Below are positions 1 to 8,000 of a stretch of DNA of 8,828 nucleotides, in pieces. Under the pieces are notes generated by a model. That model did no database searches, had not been told where the DNA came from, and saw only the letters and a list, made by a program, of their open reading frames with translations. A program made the position numbers and the translations under genes. This stretch comes from ZLKRG08 sp964654815 (GTDB lineage: Bacteria; Actinomycetota; Actinomycetes; Nanopelagicales; Nanopelagicaceae): NCBI GenBank assembly GCA_964654815.1, contig CAZZLH010000040.1, positions 1-8,828 on the forward strand, in the 5' to 3' direction. Within the stretch, counting starts at the first letter, position 1. Every line of letters begins with the position of its first letter.

Positions 1-2
1 AT

Positions 3-1700
3 TTATTGAATTGGCTACCACTGCCAGTGCAGGCAGATGAGATTTTGGATTTCTACGGGCATTGGGGCAAAGAGCGTCAACCACAACGACGCGCAATCTC
101 TTACGGATTGACTACCAGAGAGATCTTCGAAGGGCGCACTGGGCACGATTACACGATTGCCCAGATCGCGTTAAATAAATCTACCAATTTCCAATCGGGC
201 GAAGCGTGGGCGATGTCAGTGGCGTGGAGCGGTAACAATATTCACCACATCGAGAAGTTGATTGATAACAATATTTCTATCGGTGCTGGCGAATATTTAT
301 TGCCAGGTGAGATTATTTTGCAGACGGGCGAGAGCTACACAACCCCGAAGGTGATTGCCGCATATTCGGCAGCGGGTTTAGATGGCATCACTAACAACCA
401 CTATGCGCGTTTACGTAATCGCAAACACCATCCCACCAAGATTCGTCCGCGACCATTGACGTTAAATCTTTGGGAAGCGGTCTACTTCGATCACAATATT
501 GAGAAATTGACCAAGATGATCGATCGCGCTGCAGAGATTGGCGTTGAGCGAGTAGTGCTAGATGATGGCTGGTTTGGCGCGCGCCGTAACGATAGACAGG
601 GCCTAGGCGATTGGGTGGTCGCAAAAGAGGTATGGCCAAATGGGCTAAAACCGCTGGCGGATTTGGTCAATTCCAAAGGGATGGAATTTGGCCTCTGGTT
701 TGAGGGCGAGATGATCCAAGTAGATAGCGATACCTATCGGGCTCATCCTGATTGGTTGTTGCAAGAGCCCGGGCGCATGCCGGTCTCTGGTCGCAATCAA
801 TATGTTTTAGATATTTCAAAACCCGATGCTTATCAACATGTTCTGGAGCAGGTAGATGCAGTACTTAAATCCTGCAAGATCTCTTACATCAAATGGGATC
901 ACAATCGCTCGATCTCTGATCCGATTAGCGATGGCCGTCCAGCCGTTCATAACCAGACCAAAGCCATTTATCGTTTATTTGATGAATTAAAGATGCGCAA
1001 TCCAGGACTTGAGATTGAATCATGTAGCTCTGGCGGTGGTCGCATTGATTTAGGAATGGTCGAACATGCGGATCGTTTCTGGACCTCAGATCAAAATGAT
1101 CCATTGGAACGCCAAACCATTCAGCGCTGGACTGCAATGGTGATTCCGCCAGAGTTACTCGGAACCCATGTTGGTCCAACCAAGAGCCATCAGACCAATC
1201 GCACCTCAAGCATCTCGTTTAGAGTTTTAAATGCGCTCTTTGGCCATGCCGGTATTGAATGGAATATCTTGGAAGCAACCGACGATGAAACCCAAATGCT
1301 AAAAGATTTCAGCGCTTTCTATAAAGCAAATCGCACCTTGCTACATTCAGGCAAAGTAGTTCGGAGCGAATTAGGCAATCCAAATCCAAATTCAAATCCA
1401 AATGCATATCTATACGGAACGATCGCGCAAGATGGCAGTGAGGCGATCTTTACCTATATGCAATTAGCAACCCCAGATGGATTTACCCCTTTGAGCGCGC
1501 AACTACCTGGCTTAAATCCAGCACAGCGCTATCGGGTTAAAGTTGTGGAAATGTTAAGCGCCACAGAGCATGCGCACCGCGCCGCCCCAGGTTGGTGGCC
1601 GGAGTTCACCGCAAATGGTGACCAGTTAGCAAAGATTGGCCTGGAAATGCCTGGTTTGCGCCCAGAATCGGGGCTGCTGCTTCATCTAACAGCCCTTTAA
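3..1700 (+). CDS. Alpha-galactosidase, GH36 family (5'-truncated by window edge)
   Basis: Hydrolyses terminal alpha-galactosyl residues of sugars such as melibiose or raffinose-type oligosaccharides. The reading frame is open from the first complete codon at position 3, so the true start lies upstream and the TTG at 6 is not a credible start. Numbering residues from that TTG, visible GH36 hallmarks are DDGWF (186-190), KWD with the nucleophile Asp298, the substrate-binding CxxGxxR motif (340-346), and SDxxDxxxR (361-369), whose Asp362 is the expected acid/base. The C-terminal beta-sandwich occupies about 470-560. The nucleophile of characterised bacterial GH36 enzymes lies near residue 480, so roughly 150-180 N-terminal residues are missing here. 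All catalytic motifs are intact, so the enzyme should be active. It precedes a sugar ABC transporter and lacZ on the same strand, which suggests one galactoside-use locus. No secretion signal can be judged because the N-terminus is absent. Confidence 0.95.
   Translation, partial: LLNWLPLPVQADEILDFYGHWGKERQPQRRAISYGLTTREIFEGRTGHDYTIAQIALNKSTNFQSGEAWAMSVAWSGNNIHHIEKLIDNNISIGAGEYLLPGEIILQTGESYTTPKVIAAYSAAGLDGITNNHYARLRNRKHHPTKIRPRPLTLNLWEAVYFDHNIEKLTKMIDRAAEIGVERVVLDDGWFGARRNDRQGLGDWVVAKEVWPNGLKPLADLVNSKGMEFGLWFEGEMIQVDSDTYRAHPDWLLQEPGRMPVSGRNQYVLDISKPDAYQHVLEQVDAVLKSCKISYIKWDHNRSISDPISDGRPAVHNQTKAIYRLFDELKMRNPGLEIESCSSGGGRIDLGMVEHADRFWTSDQNDPLERQTIQRWTAMVIPPELLGTHVGPTKSHQTNRTSSISFRVLNALFGHAGIEWNILEATDDETQMLKDFSAFYKANRTLLHSGKVVRSELGNPNPNSNPNAYLYGTIAQDGSEAIFTYMQLATPDGFTPLSAQLPGLNPAQRYRVKVVEMLSATEHAHRAAPGWWPEFTANGDQLAKIGLEMPGLRPESGLLLHLTAL
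1377..1403 (+). repeat. Short in-frame hexamer repeat in the GH36 gene
   Basis: About four and a half copies of a 6-bp unit AATCCA, one copy altered to AATTCA. They encode alternating Asn-Pro (N-P-N-P-N-S-N-P-N, residues 458-466 counted from the TTG at 6). The repeat lies between the catalytic barrel and the C-terminal beta-sandwich, where a flexible linker or loop would be tolerated. Unit length is a multiple of three, so copy-number changes would keep the frame. Confidence 0.75.
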
Positions 1701-1707
1701 ACCCCAC

Positions 1708-1726
1708 CCGGAGCGCATCCGGCGCT
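1708..1726. other. GC-rich overlapping inverted repeats after the GH36 gene
   Basis: Two overlapping 5-bp inverted repeats begin 8 nt after the GH36 stop codon. CCGGA (1708-1712) pairs with TCCGG (1718-1722), and AGCGC (1712-1716) pairs with GCGCT (1722-1726). Only one can form at a time. What follows is an A-run (1729-1735), not a T-run, so this is not a standard intrinsic terminator on the + strand. It may stabilise the 3' end of the GH36 transcript or be chance. Confidence 0.35.
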
Positions 1727-1749
1727 TTAAAAAAACTCTCAGGAATCCC

Positions 1750-1808
1750 TAGTAAATCACCCCTACCTGGCGTAGTTTCGCCTCACTAGTTTTACTAATT
1801 CGATCGAA
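1750..1808. promoter_or_regulatory. Candidate control region ahead of the sugar-binding protein gene
   Basis: The 132-nt gap between the GH36 and binding-protein genes holds nested inverted repeats: TAGTAAA (1750-1756) with TTTACTA (1791-1797), enclosing the hairpin GGCG-TAGTTT-CGCC (1769-1782). They are followed by a 10-bp perfect palindrome TTCGATCGAA (1799-1808). TAGTTT (1787-1792) fits the loose actinobacterial -10 pattern TAnnnT, but I see no convincing -35 at the right distance. The region could be a promoter with an operator, or an intercistronic processing element. The symmetry is directly visible; its function is inferred. Confidence 0.35.
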
Positions 1809-1822
1809 GTGGCTAGTAGAAG

Positions 1823-1828
1823 AGGAAG
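1823..1828 (+). promoter_or_regulatory. Ribosome binding site fixing the start of the binding-protein gene
   Basis: AGGAAG lies 4 nt before the ATG at 1833 (core AGGA ends 6 nt before it). An in-frame GTG at 1809 has no upstream Shine-Dalgarno sequence and overlaps the end of the 1799-1808 palindrome region. A start there would also put the purine tract inside the gene and lengthen the n-region of the Tat signal. The ATG is therefore preferred. Confidence 0.8.
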
Positions 1829-1832
1829 TTCA

Positions 1833-3128
1833 ATGACGAACCAAGAAAAGAACGTCTCGAGACGTTCCGTTCTAAAGGGCGCAGCAATCGGTGGACTTGG
1901 CGTCGCCGGCGGTGCAAGTTTGTTAGCTGGATGCAGTAGCAAGAATGAAGATCCAGTTACCTTCACAGTCCGCGGTACCGCTGAATCTGGCGTAAAGATT
2001 GCGCAAGCTGTCAACGATGCATATACCAAGAAGACTGGTATCAAAGTTACACAGCAAGCCGTTGAATCAAATCCATTCCAGGATGGTATTTCACAGTACC
2101 TACAAGGAACTCCTGACGATGTATTTGGTTGGATGGCAGGTTGGCGCACAAACTATCGCGCTGATCAGAAGTTGCTATTTGATGTTTCCGCAAACGTTAA
2201 GAATTTGGGAGATCAAGTACCTGAGTCCTTCAAGAAGGGCGCAACCAATCCTGCGGATGGTAAGCAGTACATCATCCCAACAACTTGGTATCCATGGGGC
2301 TTGCACTATCGCAAGTCGACCATGAAGGAATTGGGTCTAGATCCAGAGAACATTGCTACATGGGATGACTTCATGAAGCTACTCGAAGGAACCAAGAAGA
2401 AGGGCCTAGTTGGCTACGCACTTGGTGACAAGGGTGGTTGGGAAGCGATGGGAACCTTTGACGTAATTAATGCGCGTCTAAATGGTTACCAGTACCACAT
2501 CGATCTACTAAATGGAAAAGCCAAGTGGACCGATGAGAAGACCGTAAACGTCTTCAAGCAGATGGGCATGCTTGTGCCTTACATGAACAAGAACGTCCTA
2601 GATATCTCATGGGAAGGCATGCGCGATCTTCTACTACAGAAGAAGTGCGGTGCGATGCTCATGGGTTCATGGTTTGCTAATGACTTCAAGGCGAAGTCAC
2701 AGGAAGACTATGACGATCTATGGCTAGTTCCGTTCCCAGAAATCAATCCAGAGTTCGGCCGCGATTCAATCGATGCGCCGCTTGATGGTATCTGCGTTGC
2801 AGCAAACGGCACCAACCCTGAGGGTGGCGCTGCACTTGCTGAGTTCTGGGGTAGCGAAGAGGGCATGATTGCAGCACAAGGTGCTGGCTCAACTGACCTC
2901 TATGTCAACAGCAAGATGGACACGACTAACTATGATGCTTTCAACAAGCAGAAGCTTGCGGTGGTTGCAGAGGCTAAGAACATTATGTTCTTCCTTGATC
3001 GCGATACCCGTAATGATTTCGCAACCACAGTTGGTGTTGGAATTCAGAACTTCTTGAAGAATCCAGCAGACATCAACAAGGTTGTCGATTCACTACAAGC
3101 ATCATGGGAAGCTCTACCTGCGCTCTAA
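1833..3128 (+). CDS. ABC transporter sugar-binding lipoprotein (family 1 extracellular solute-binding protein), Tat-type signal
   Basis: Captures a sugar outside the membrane and delivers it to the permease pair encoded just downstream. The 431-residue product begins with a twin-arginine signal, S-R-R-S-V-L-K (residues 9-15), then a Gly/Ala-rich hydrophobic stretch and a lipobox LLAGC with the lipidated Cys34. This predicts folded export and anchoring to the outer membrane face. The rest matches the UgpB/MalE-like family 1 binding-protein pattern, including the GAMLMGSWF stretch (about 273-281) and many aromatic residues that could line a sugar site, such as the Trp and Tyr residues near 132-140. 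The substrate is not readable from sequence; neighbouring galactosidases suggest a galactose-containing oligosaccharide. Lysine codons are almost all AAG, unlike the mixed AAA/AAG of lacZ, as expected for a highly expressed gene. A perfect 18-bp palindrome overlaps codons 6-12. Confidence 0.93.
   Translation: MTNQEKNVSRRSVLKGAAIGGLGVAGGASLLAGCSSKNEDPVTFTVRGTAESGVKIAQAVNDAYTKKTGIKVTQQAVESNPFQDGISQYLQGTPDDVFGWMAGWRTNYRADQKLLFDVSANVKNLGDQVPESFKKGATNPADGKQYIIPTTWYPWGLHYRKSTMKELGLDPENIATWDDFMKLLEGTKKKGLVGYALGDKGGWEAMGTFDVINARLNGYQYHIDLLNGKAKWTDEKTVNVFKQMGMLVPYMNKNVLDISWEGMRDLLLQKKCGAMLMGSWFANDFKAKSQEDYDDLWLVPFPEINPEFGRDSIDAPLDGICVAANGTNPEGGAALAEFWGSEEGMIAAQGAGSTDLYVNSKMDTTNYDAFNKQKLAVVAEAKNIMFFLDRDTRNDFATTVGVGIQNFLKNPADINKVVDSLQASWEALPAL
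1850..1867. promoter_or_regulatory. 18-bp perfect palindrome inside the start of the binding-protein gene
   Basis: GAACGTCTCGAGACGTTC reads identically on both strands. It starts 17 nt after the A of the start codon and covers the codons for the twin-arginine pair. As RNA it gives a 7-bp stem with a TCGA loop; as DNA it resembles a dimeric repressor site with a central CG, the symmetry seen in LacI-family operators. The AGA arginine codon inside it is the only AGA among the 11 arginine codons I counted in this gene. Confidence 0.5.
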
Positions 3129-3134
3129 TTATTG

Positions 3135-3188
3135 GTTAATTAACTTAATCACTAAATAGCACAGGTGTCCTAATCCCTAAAAATTAGG
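3135..3188. other. Intercistronic inverted repeats between binding protein and first permease
   Basis: The 72-nt gap contains a 10-bp palindrome GTTAATTAAC (3135-3144) and a hairpin CCTAAT (3169-3174) / ATTAGG (3183-3188) with an 8-nt loop. Stem-loops between a binding-protein gene and its permease genes are a known way to keep more binding-protein mRNA than permease mRNA. No T-run follows, so any effect would be mRNA stability or partial attenuation. The stems are AT-rich and modest. Confidence 0.45.
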
Positions 3189-3200
3189 TAAAGTAAAGGA

Positions 3201-4112
3201 ATGACCACGACGGCGGCGAGAGACAAATCTCGTCGCCGTCGGGCATTTTCTAGGAGCGATCGTTTAACGCTCGGGTTATTTGTTGGTGTACCGACCTTCT
3301 TACATGTCGCATTGGTTTGGATCCCGGCAATCTGCACCATCCTTTTGTCTTTCACCTACTGGAATGGTGTGCAGTTATCGAATATTCGTTGGGCTGGCTT
3401 AGCCAATTACCACACCATCTTTACTGCATCACCACAATTCTGGGATGCGCTTCGAAATAACACCTACTGGTTATTGTGGTTTACCTTTCTAGCTACGCCA
3501 CTTGGCATCTTGTTGGCCTATCAAATCGATCGCAGGATTCGCGGCCATAAAGTCTATGAAAGTATCTATTACCTACCGGTGGTCTTATCACTAGCAGTTA
3601 TCGGAATCATCTGGCAGTTCATGTTAGGCCCCGGTGGTTTTGTGCAAGGTTTGATGGGTCTTGGAATCGAGAATGCGATTCCGATCTTTGGTAACTACGA
3701 CATCAATACCTATGTGATTCTGTCTATCGCATCTTGGCGCCATATTGGTTATGTAATGCTCTTGTATTTAGCCGGGCTTAAATCGGTGGATCAATCTCTG
3801 CGCGAAGCTTCATCGATTGATGGCGCGACCGAGTGGCAGACCTTCAAAAAGGTGATTTTCCCTTCGATGGGACCGGTAAATGTCATCGTCATCGTGATCA
3901 CCGTGATCGAATCCCTTCGCGCATTCGACTTGATTTACATTATTTATGGCACCTCCACCGGCTGGCCGATCCTGGGCATGCTGGTCTTCCAGAATATCTA
4001 CGGCCAATCTGCTTCGATGTTGGGTGCGGCCTATGCCGTGATTCTCTTGCTGCTCTCAATCACTCCGATTGTCTTCTACCTAAGGACCGTCTTTAAGGAT
4101 GAGAACCGATGA
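3201..4112 (+). CDS. ABC sugar transporter permease, MalF/UgpA type
   Basis: Inner-membrane half of a carbohydrate importer that pairs with the next permease. The 303-residue product has a basic cytoplasmic N-terminus (RRRR at 11-14) and about six hydrophobic segments, roughly 29-51, 87-108, 122-142, 172-192, 226-247 and 272-293. The EAA loop that contacts the ATPase is clear: E-A-S-S-I-D-G-A (202-209) with the following Pro221. The W-P-I-L-G-M stretch after segment 5 (255-260) is also typical. The ATG is the first possible start, since a stop codon lies in frame at 3189-3191. Its purine tract AAAGGA (3195-3200) abuts the ATG with no spacer, which predicts weak initiation or reliance on another pairing. 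The last 4 nt overlap the next gene. Confidence 0.95.
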   Translation: MTTTAARDKSRRRRAFSRSDRLTLGLFVGVPTFLHVALVWIPAICTILLSFTYWNGVQLSNIRWAGLANYHTIFTASPQFWDALRNNTYWLLWFTFLATPLGILLAYQIDRRIRGHKVYESIYYLPVVLSLAVIGIIWQFMLGPGGFVQGLMGLGIENAIPIFGNYDINTYVILSIASWRHIGYVMLLYLAGLKSVDQSLREASSIDGATEWQTFKKVIFPSMGPVNVIVIVITVIESLRAFDLIYIIYGTSTGWPILGMLVFQNIYGQSASMLGAAYAVILLLLSITPIVFYLRTVFKDENR

Positions 4113-4993
4113 AAAGCGATGCCTCAATGAAGAAATATCGTGATTCGCAGAAGCGCAAAGACTTCTTCATCTCTTTGTTTATAGGTTTTTTTGCCCTGGT
4201 CTGGTTGTTGCCGATTCTCTGGACCTTTTGGACCTCGCTACGTCCTTATCAGGACATCATTGAATCTGGCGTCTTCTCAAGACCCAAGAATCTCAATTTT
4301 GATAATTATGTAGAAGCTTTTCGATTGATGAAGGTTTGGAACTACTTAGCCAATTCATTTATCGTGGCAATACCGGCGGTGGTTTTAACGCTCTTCTTCG
4401 GCTCTCTGCTGGCATTCGTCGCCACTCGCTACTCCTTTAAATTCAATCTTTATATGTTGCTGCTTTTCACCGCCGGCAACTTGCTACCAGTGCAATTGGT
4501 TTATGCTCCGCTCTTTAAGATCTATATCTACATCGGAGATTTGGTAGGAAAGCGCAACTTCTTGTATGACCAGTACTGGGGTCTGATCTTGATACATGTG
4601 GCATTCCAAGTTGGATTTGCTACTTTCGTGCTCTCTTCTTATATGAAGACCATTCCCAAAGAGATCTCCGAATCTGCACTGGTTGATGGCGCATCGGTTT
4701 TCCGCCATTACTGGTCTGTGATTCTGCCGCTACTTAGACCGCCATTAGCTGCGCTAAGTGTTTTGATGACCACTTGGATCTACAACGAATTCTTCTGGGC
4801 CTTGGTATTGATGAAGACCGATGCCAAACGACCGATTACTGCGGCCCTTGGCCGTCTGCGCGGTGAGTACATCACCGACTGGAATATGTTGGCTGCTGGC
4901 GCAATCATGGCTGCGCTACCGACTTTGATTATCTTCTTTATTCTCAAGCGCCAATTTGTATCTGGTTTAACTCTTGGCTCAACTAAGGGCTAA
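4109..4993 (+). CDS. ABC sugar transporter permease, MalG/UgpE type
   Basis: Second membrane subunit of the importer. Its ATG overlaps the TGA of the upstream permease in an ATGA junction, indicating translational coupling and probably 1:1 synthesis; AAGGA at 4095-4099 could serve as its ribosome site. The 294-residue protein has about six membrane segments, roughly 20-42, 82-104, 113-137, 157-178, 210-232 and 262-280. The EAA loop is E-S-A-L-V-D-G-A (188-195) with Pro207. Y-N-E-F-F-W (225-230) corresponds to the usual WNEF region, and the C-terminus F-V-S-G-L-T-L-G (283-290) is the standard ending of MalG-type permeases. No ATP-binding subunit follows, so the ATPase must be encoded elsewhere. 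Confidence 0.95.
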   Translation: MKSDASMKKYRDSQKRKDFFISLFIGFFALVWLLPILWTFWTSLRPYQDIIESGVFSRPKNLNFDNYVEAFRLMKVWNYLANSFIVAIPAVVLTLFFGSLLAFVATRYSFKFNLYMLLLFTAGNLLPVQLVYAPLFKIYIYIGDLVGKRNFLYDQYWGLILIHVAFQVGFATFVLSSYMKTIPKEISESALVDGASVFRHYWSVILPLLRPPLAALSVLMTTWIYNEFFWALVLMKTDAKRPITAALGRLRGEYITDWNMLAAGAIMAALPTLIIFFILKRQFVSGLTLGSTKG

Positions 4994-5021
4994 ACAGGGC
5001 TAAATACGGAATAAGGCTAAA
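4986..5021 (+). repeat. Three near-identical 9-bp elements before lacZ
   Basis: AGGGCTAAA occurs at 4986-4994 and 4996-5004, and AAGGCTAAA at 5013-5021. The first spans the permease stop codon (4991-4993). The third supplies the likely lacZ ribosome site, AAGG at 5013-5016, 7 nt before the ATG at 5024. The copies may have arisen by short duplication. Whether the extra purine-rich copies help to recruit ribosomes is unknown. Confidence 0.6.
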
Positions 5022-5023
5022 TC

Positions 5024-8000
5024 ATGGAAAACATCTGGAAGAGCCCAGAGACCTCTTCGGTAAATCGTTTGCCGATGCTCAATTTGGCGCACCCCACATA
5101 TCTTTCGCTTGATGGAAAGTGGGATTTCCAATTACTCTTTAATCCAGAACAAGAAATTGGGCGCAGAGATCACTGGGATTCAATCGATGTTCCAGGGCTG
5201 TGGACTATGGTCGATGGCGAACAACCATTTGGCGATAAACCTATCTACACCAATACCCAGATGCCATGGGATCACTTCGCACCGACCGTGCCAGAAGCAA
5301 ATCCAACCGGTATCTACCAACGTGACTTCACACTCTCTGAAAATTTGGCACAGAAGCGAGTGGTGCTACAGATTGGCGCAACTGAGTCTGTACATATTGT
5401 CTACATCAACGGCAGCGCAGTAGGTGCAGGCAAAGATTCACACCTAGCTTCGGAATATGACATCACCGAATTCATCAAAGCTGGCACCAATGTTTTGACA
5501 ATTAAAGTGGTTAAGTGGTCAGATGCCACATACATCGAGGATCAGGATCAATGGTGGCACGGTGGTATTTCTAGATCTGTGAAATTGTATTTCACGGAAA
5601 AAGTCTTTATCGAGCGCCTCTATGCCACACCTACTCTATTGCCTGATAATAAAACTGGGCACCTAAAAGTTTGGGCGCACATAAATTCCTTAAATGATGA
5701 ATCTTTTGTAAATTACAAACTACAAGTTCGTATCTCACCGCAGAAATTAACATCTGGCAAAGGTCTATCTAAGAAACCAGTTCAAGTTGAGGCCAAAGTA
5801 ATTCAAAAGTCGGCGCCAAAGTGGATTGAGAAAACCATTGAGGAATCTCAAGCTGGTGAGGATTTTTTCCAATCAAAATACTGGGCCGGCATGATGCCAA
5901 AGGCAGCCAAGGAAGCATGGTTAGCGACCGAAGCGATCATTCCAGGACCGTTGGAGTTGCAAGTCAAACTTCCGGTTGCCCCATGGTCTGCCGAGACCCC
6001 AGTTTTATATGAAGTCGAATATCTGCTGCTCGATCCAAATGGCAAAGTAGTTCAGACCGCAACGCAGAGAGTGGGCTTTCGCCGCATTGAGATTAAGGGT
6101 AAAGAGTTACTTTTCAATGGCCAGCCAATCGTTTTTTATGGCATCAATCGCCATGATTTTAATAAGCGCACTGGTCGCGTAATTAGCAAGGAAGATTATC
6201 GAGCAGACCTACTTGCGCTAAAAGCCAATAATTTCAATGCGATTCGCACTTCGCACTATCCAAATGACCCGGTATTTCTAGAGCTCTGCGACGAACTTGG
6301 TTTCTACGTGGTCGATGAGGCAAATATAGAGTCCCATGCTTTCCAAAATCAGTTCTGCGATGACCAGAAATATCTCAGCCAAATTGTCGATCGTGTGGCA
6401 AGGCTGGTTCAACGCGACATCCATCATGCATCTGTGGTCTTCTGGTCACTGGGTAATGAATCGGGTGCAGGTGTTAACCATCGCGCCGCAGCGGCGTATG
6501 CCAGAAGTTTTGATCCGACTAGACCAATTCATTACGAAGGCGCGATTCGCGGTAATTGGACCGGCAATTTTGATCTAACCGACGTGGTCTGCCCCATGTA
6601 TCCAAGCATCACGGCTATTGAAAGCTATGCCAAATCAAGTCTGGCAAAACGACCTTTGATAATGTGCGAATACTCCCATGCGATGGGTAACTCCAATGGA
6701 TCCCTTAAAGAGTATTGGGATGTAATTCATAAATATAAAGGCCTACAAGGCGGGTTTATCTGGGAGATGTGGGACCACGGACTTGATCAAACCTTGCCGG
6801 ATGGCACCAAACGCAGCGCATATGGTGGTGATTACGGAGAGTTAAAGCATGACAGCAACTTCGTCTGCGATGGTATGTTCTTTCCAGATCGCACCCCAAA
6901 GCCTGCAATGCAGGAGTTTAAATATCTAGCCGCGCCAGTATTTATTACCCGCAAAGGTGCCAAGTTCCAAATCTTCAATAAGTTCTTCTTCATAGATCTA
7001 AGCGGATATAAGTTGCGGTACGAAGTCACCATCAATGGCGATTTAGAATACTTTGGTAACTTAAAACTTCCTGCAGTAAAACCACGTAAATCGGTACTGG
7101 TTTCCATCCCTACTAAAGTGCTAAAAAGCAAAGAACCAGGCGAGCGCTTCCTAACTTTCATTCTGGAAGATAAGAATGGTCGCGAGGTTGCCTGGGAGCA
7201 ATTTGCGTTAGCCTCTAAAAAGGCCCCAAAGCCAAAAATCGTAAAAATTGTTGAAGAGGGATTGATTGGTTTTGAAATAAATAAACTTGTTGACGCCAGC
7301 GGCAATTTGGCGCTGCCGCACCAAGAGGTGGCTCCAAAATTAACGCTATGGCGCGCTCCAAACGATAATGATGCCATCGGAACTGCCGCGCATAGATGGA
7401 AGGCATGGGGCCTACGTGATTTAGAGATTGCCGATAGCAAAGTCGTGCGCAAAGGCAAGAAGGCAATTATCACCAAGATTTGGCAGACCGGTTCTGGAAT
7501 CAAAGTAAAACATGTGCGGGTCGTTGAAGTAATTTCAGGATCCGTCAAAGTTTCAGAAACTATCACGTTACCTAAGCAACTACATGACGTGGCTCGAGTA
7601 GGTATCAATTTTGAATTAGCTGGCACCCTTGATCAGTACCAATACTTTGGCGTTGGCCCTCACGAAACAGTGCCCGATCGCGCCATTGGCCGAGTCGGAA
7701 AATACAAATCCTCAGTTGCCGAGCAATTAACCGATTACATCAAACCACAAGAGAATGGCTCACGGGTTGGTATTAGATGGTTCGAATTGACCAATAAAAA
7801 TGGCAAAGGTTTGCGAATAGAATTAGATAAGCCAAAAGTTGTTACCGTTTTGCCGGTTAGGTCAACAGATTTAGCTGCTGCCACACACAATGTTTATGTG
7901 AAGCGTTGCGGTAATACCGTGGTGACAATCGATGCGGCCCATCGCGGAGTAGGAACCGCATCCTGTGGCCCAGACACTTTGGGCAAATACAAGATCAAAC

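Noticed and set aside
6..8. TTG as the start codon of the alpha-galactosidase
   Set aside because: The frame is open upstream to the window edge, there is no room for a ribosome site, and GH36 enzymes have an N-terminal domain that would be missing.
1809..1832. GTG at 1809 as the start of the binding protein
   Set aside because: No Shine-Dalgarno sequence precedes it, while AGGAAG is well placed for the ATG at 1833, which begins a normal Tat signal.
1763..2149. 128-codon open frame on the minus strand
   Set aside because: It is antisense to the binding-protein N-terminus and shows no domain or ribosome site that I can support.
6832..7626. 264-codon open frame on the minus strand
   Set aside because: It lies wholly inside lacZ, opposite conserved GH2 sequence, and its translation is Ser/Thr-rich without a recognisable domain.
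519..7681. Apparent excess of CGATCG (about seven seen, including 1801-1806)
   Set aside because: Most copies fall on GAT-CGN Asp-Arg or similar codon runs within genes. The count is too small and was not tested against composition.
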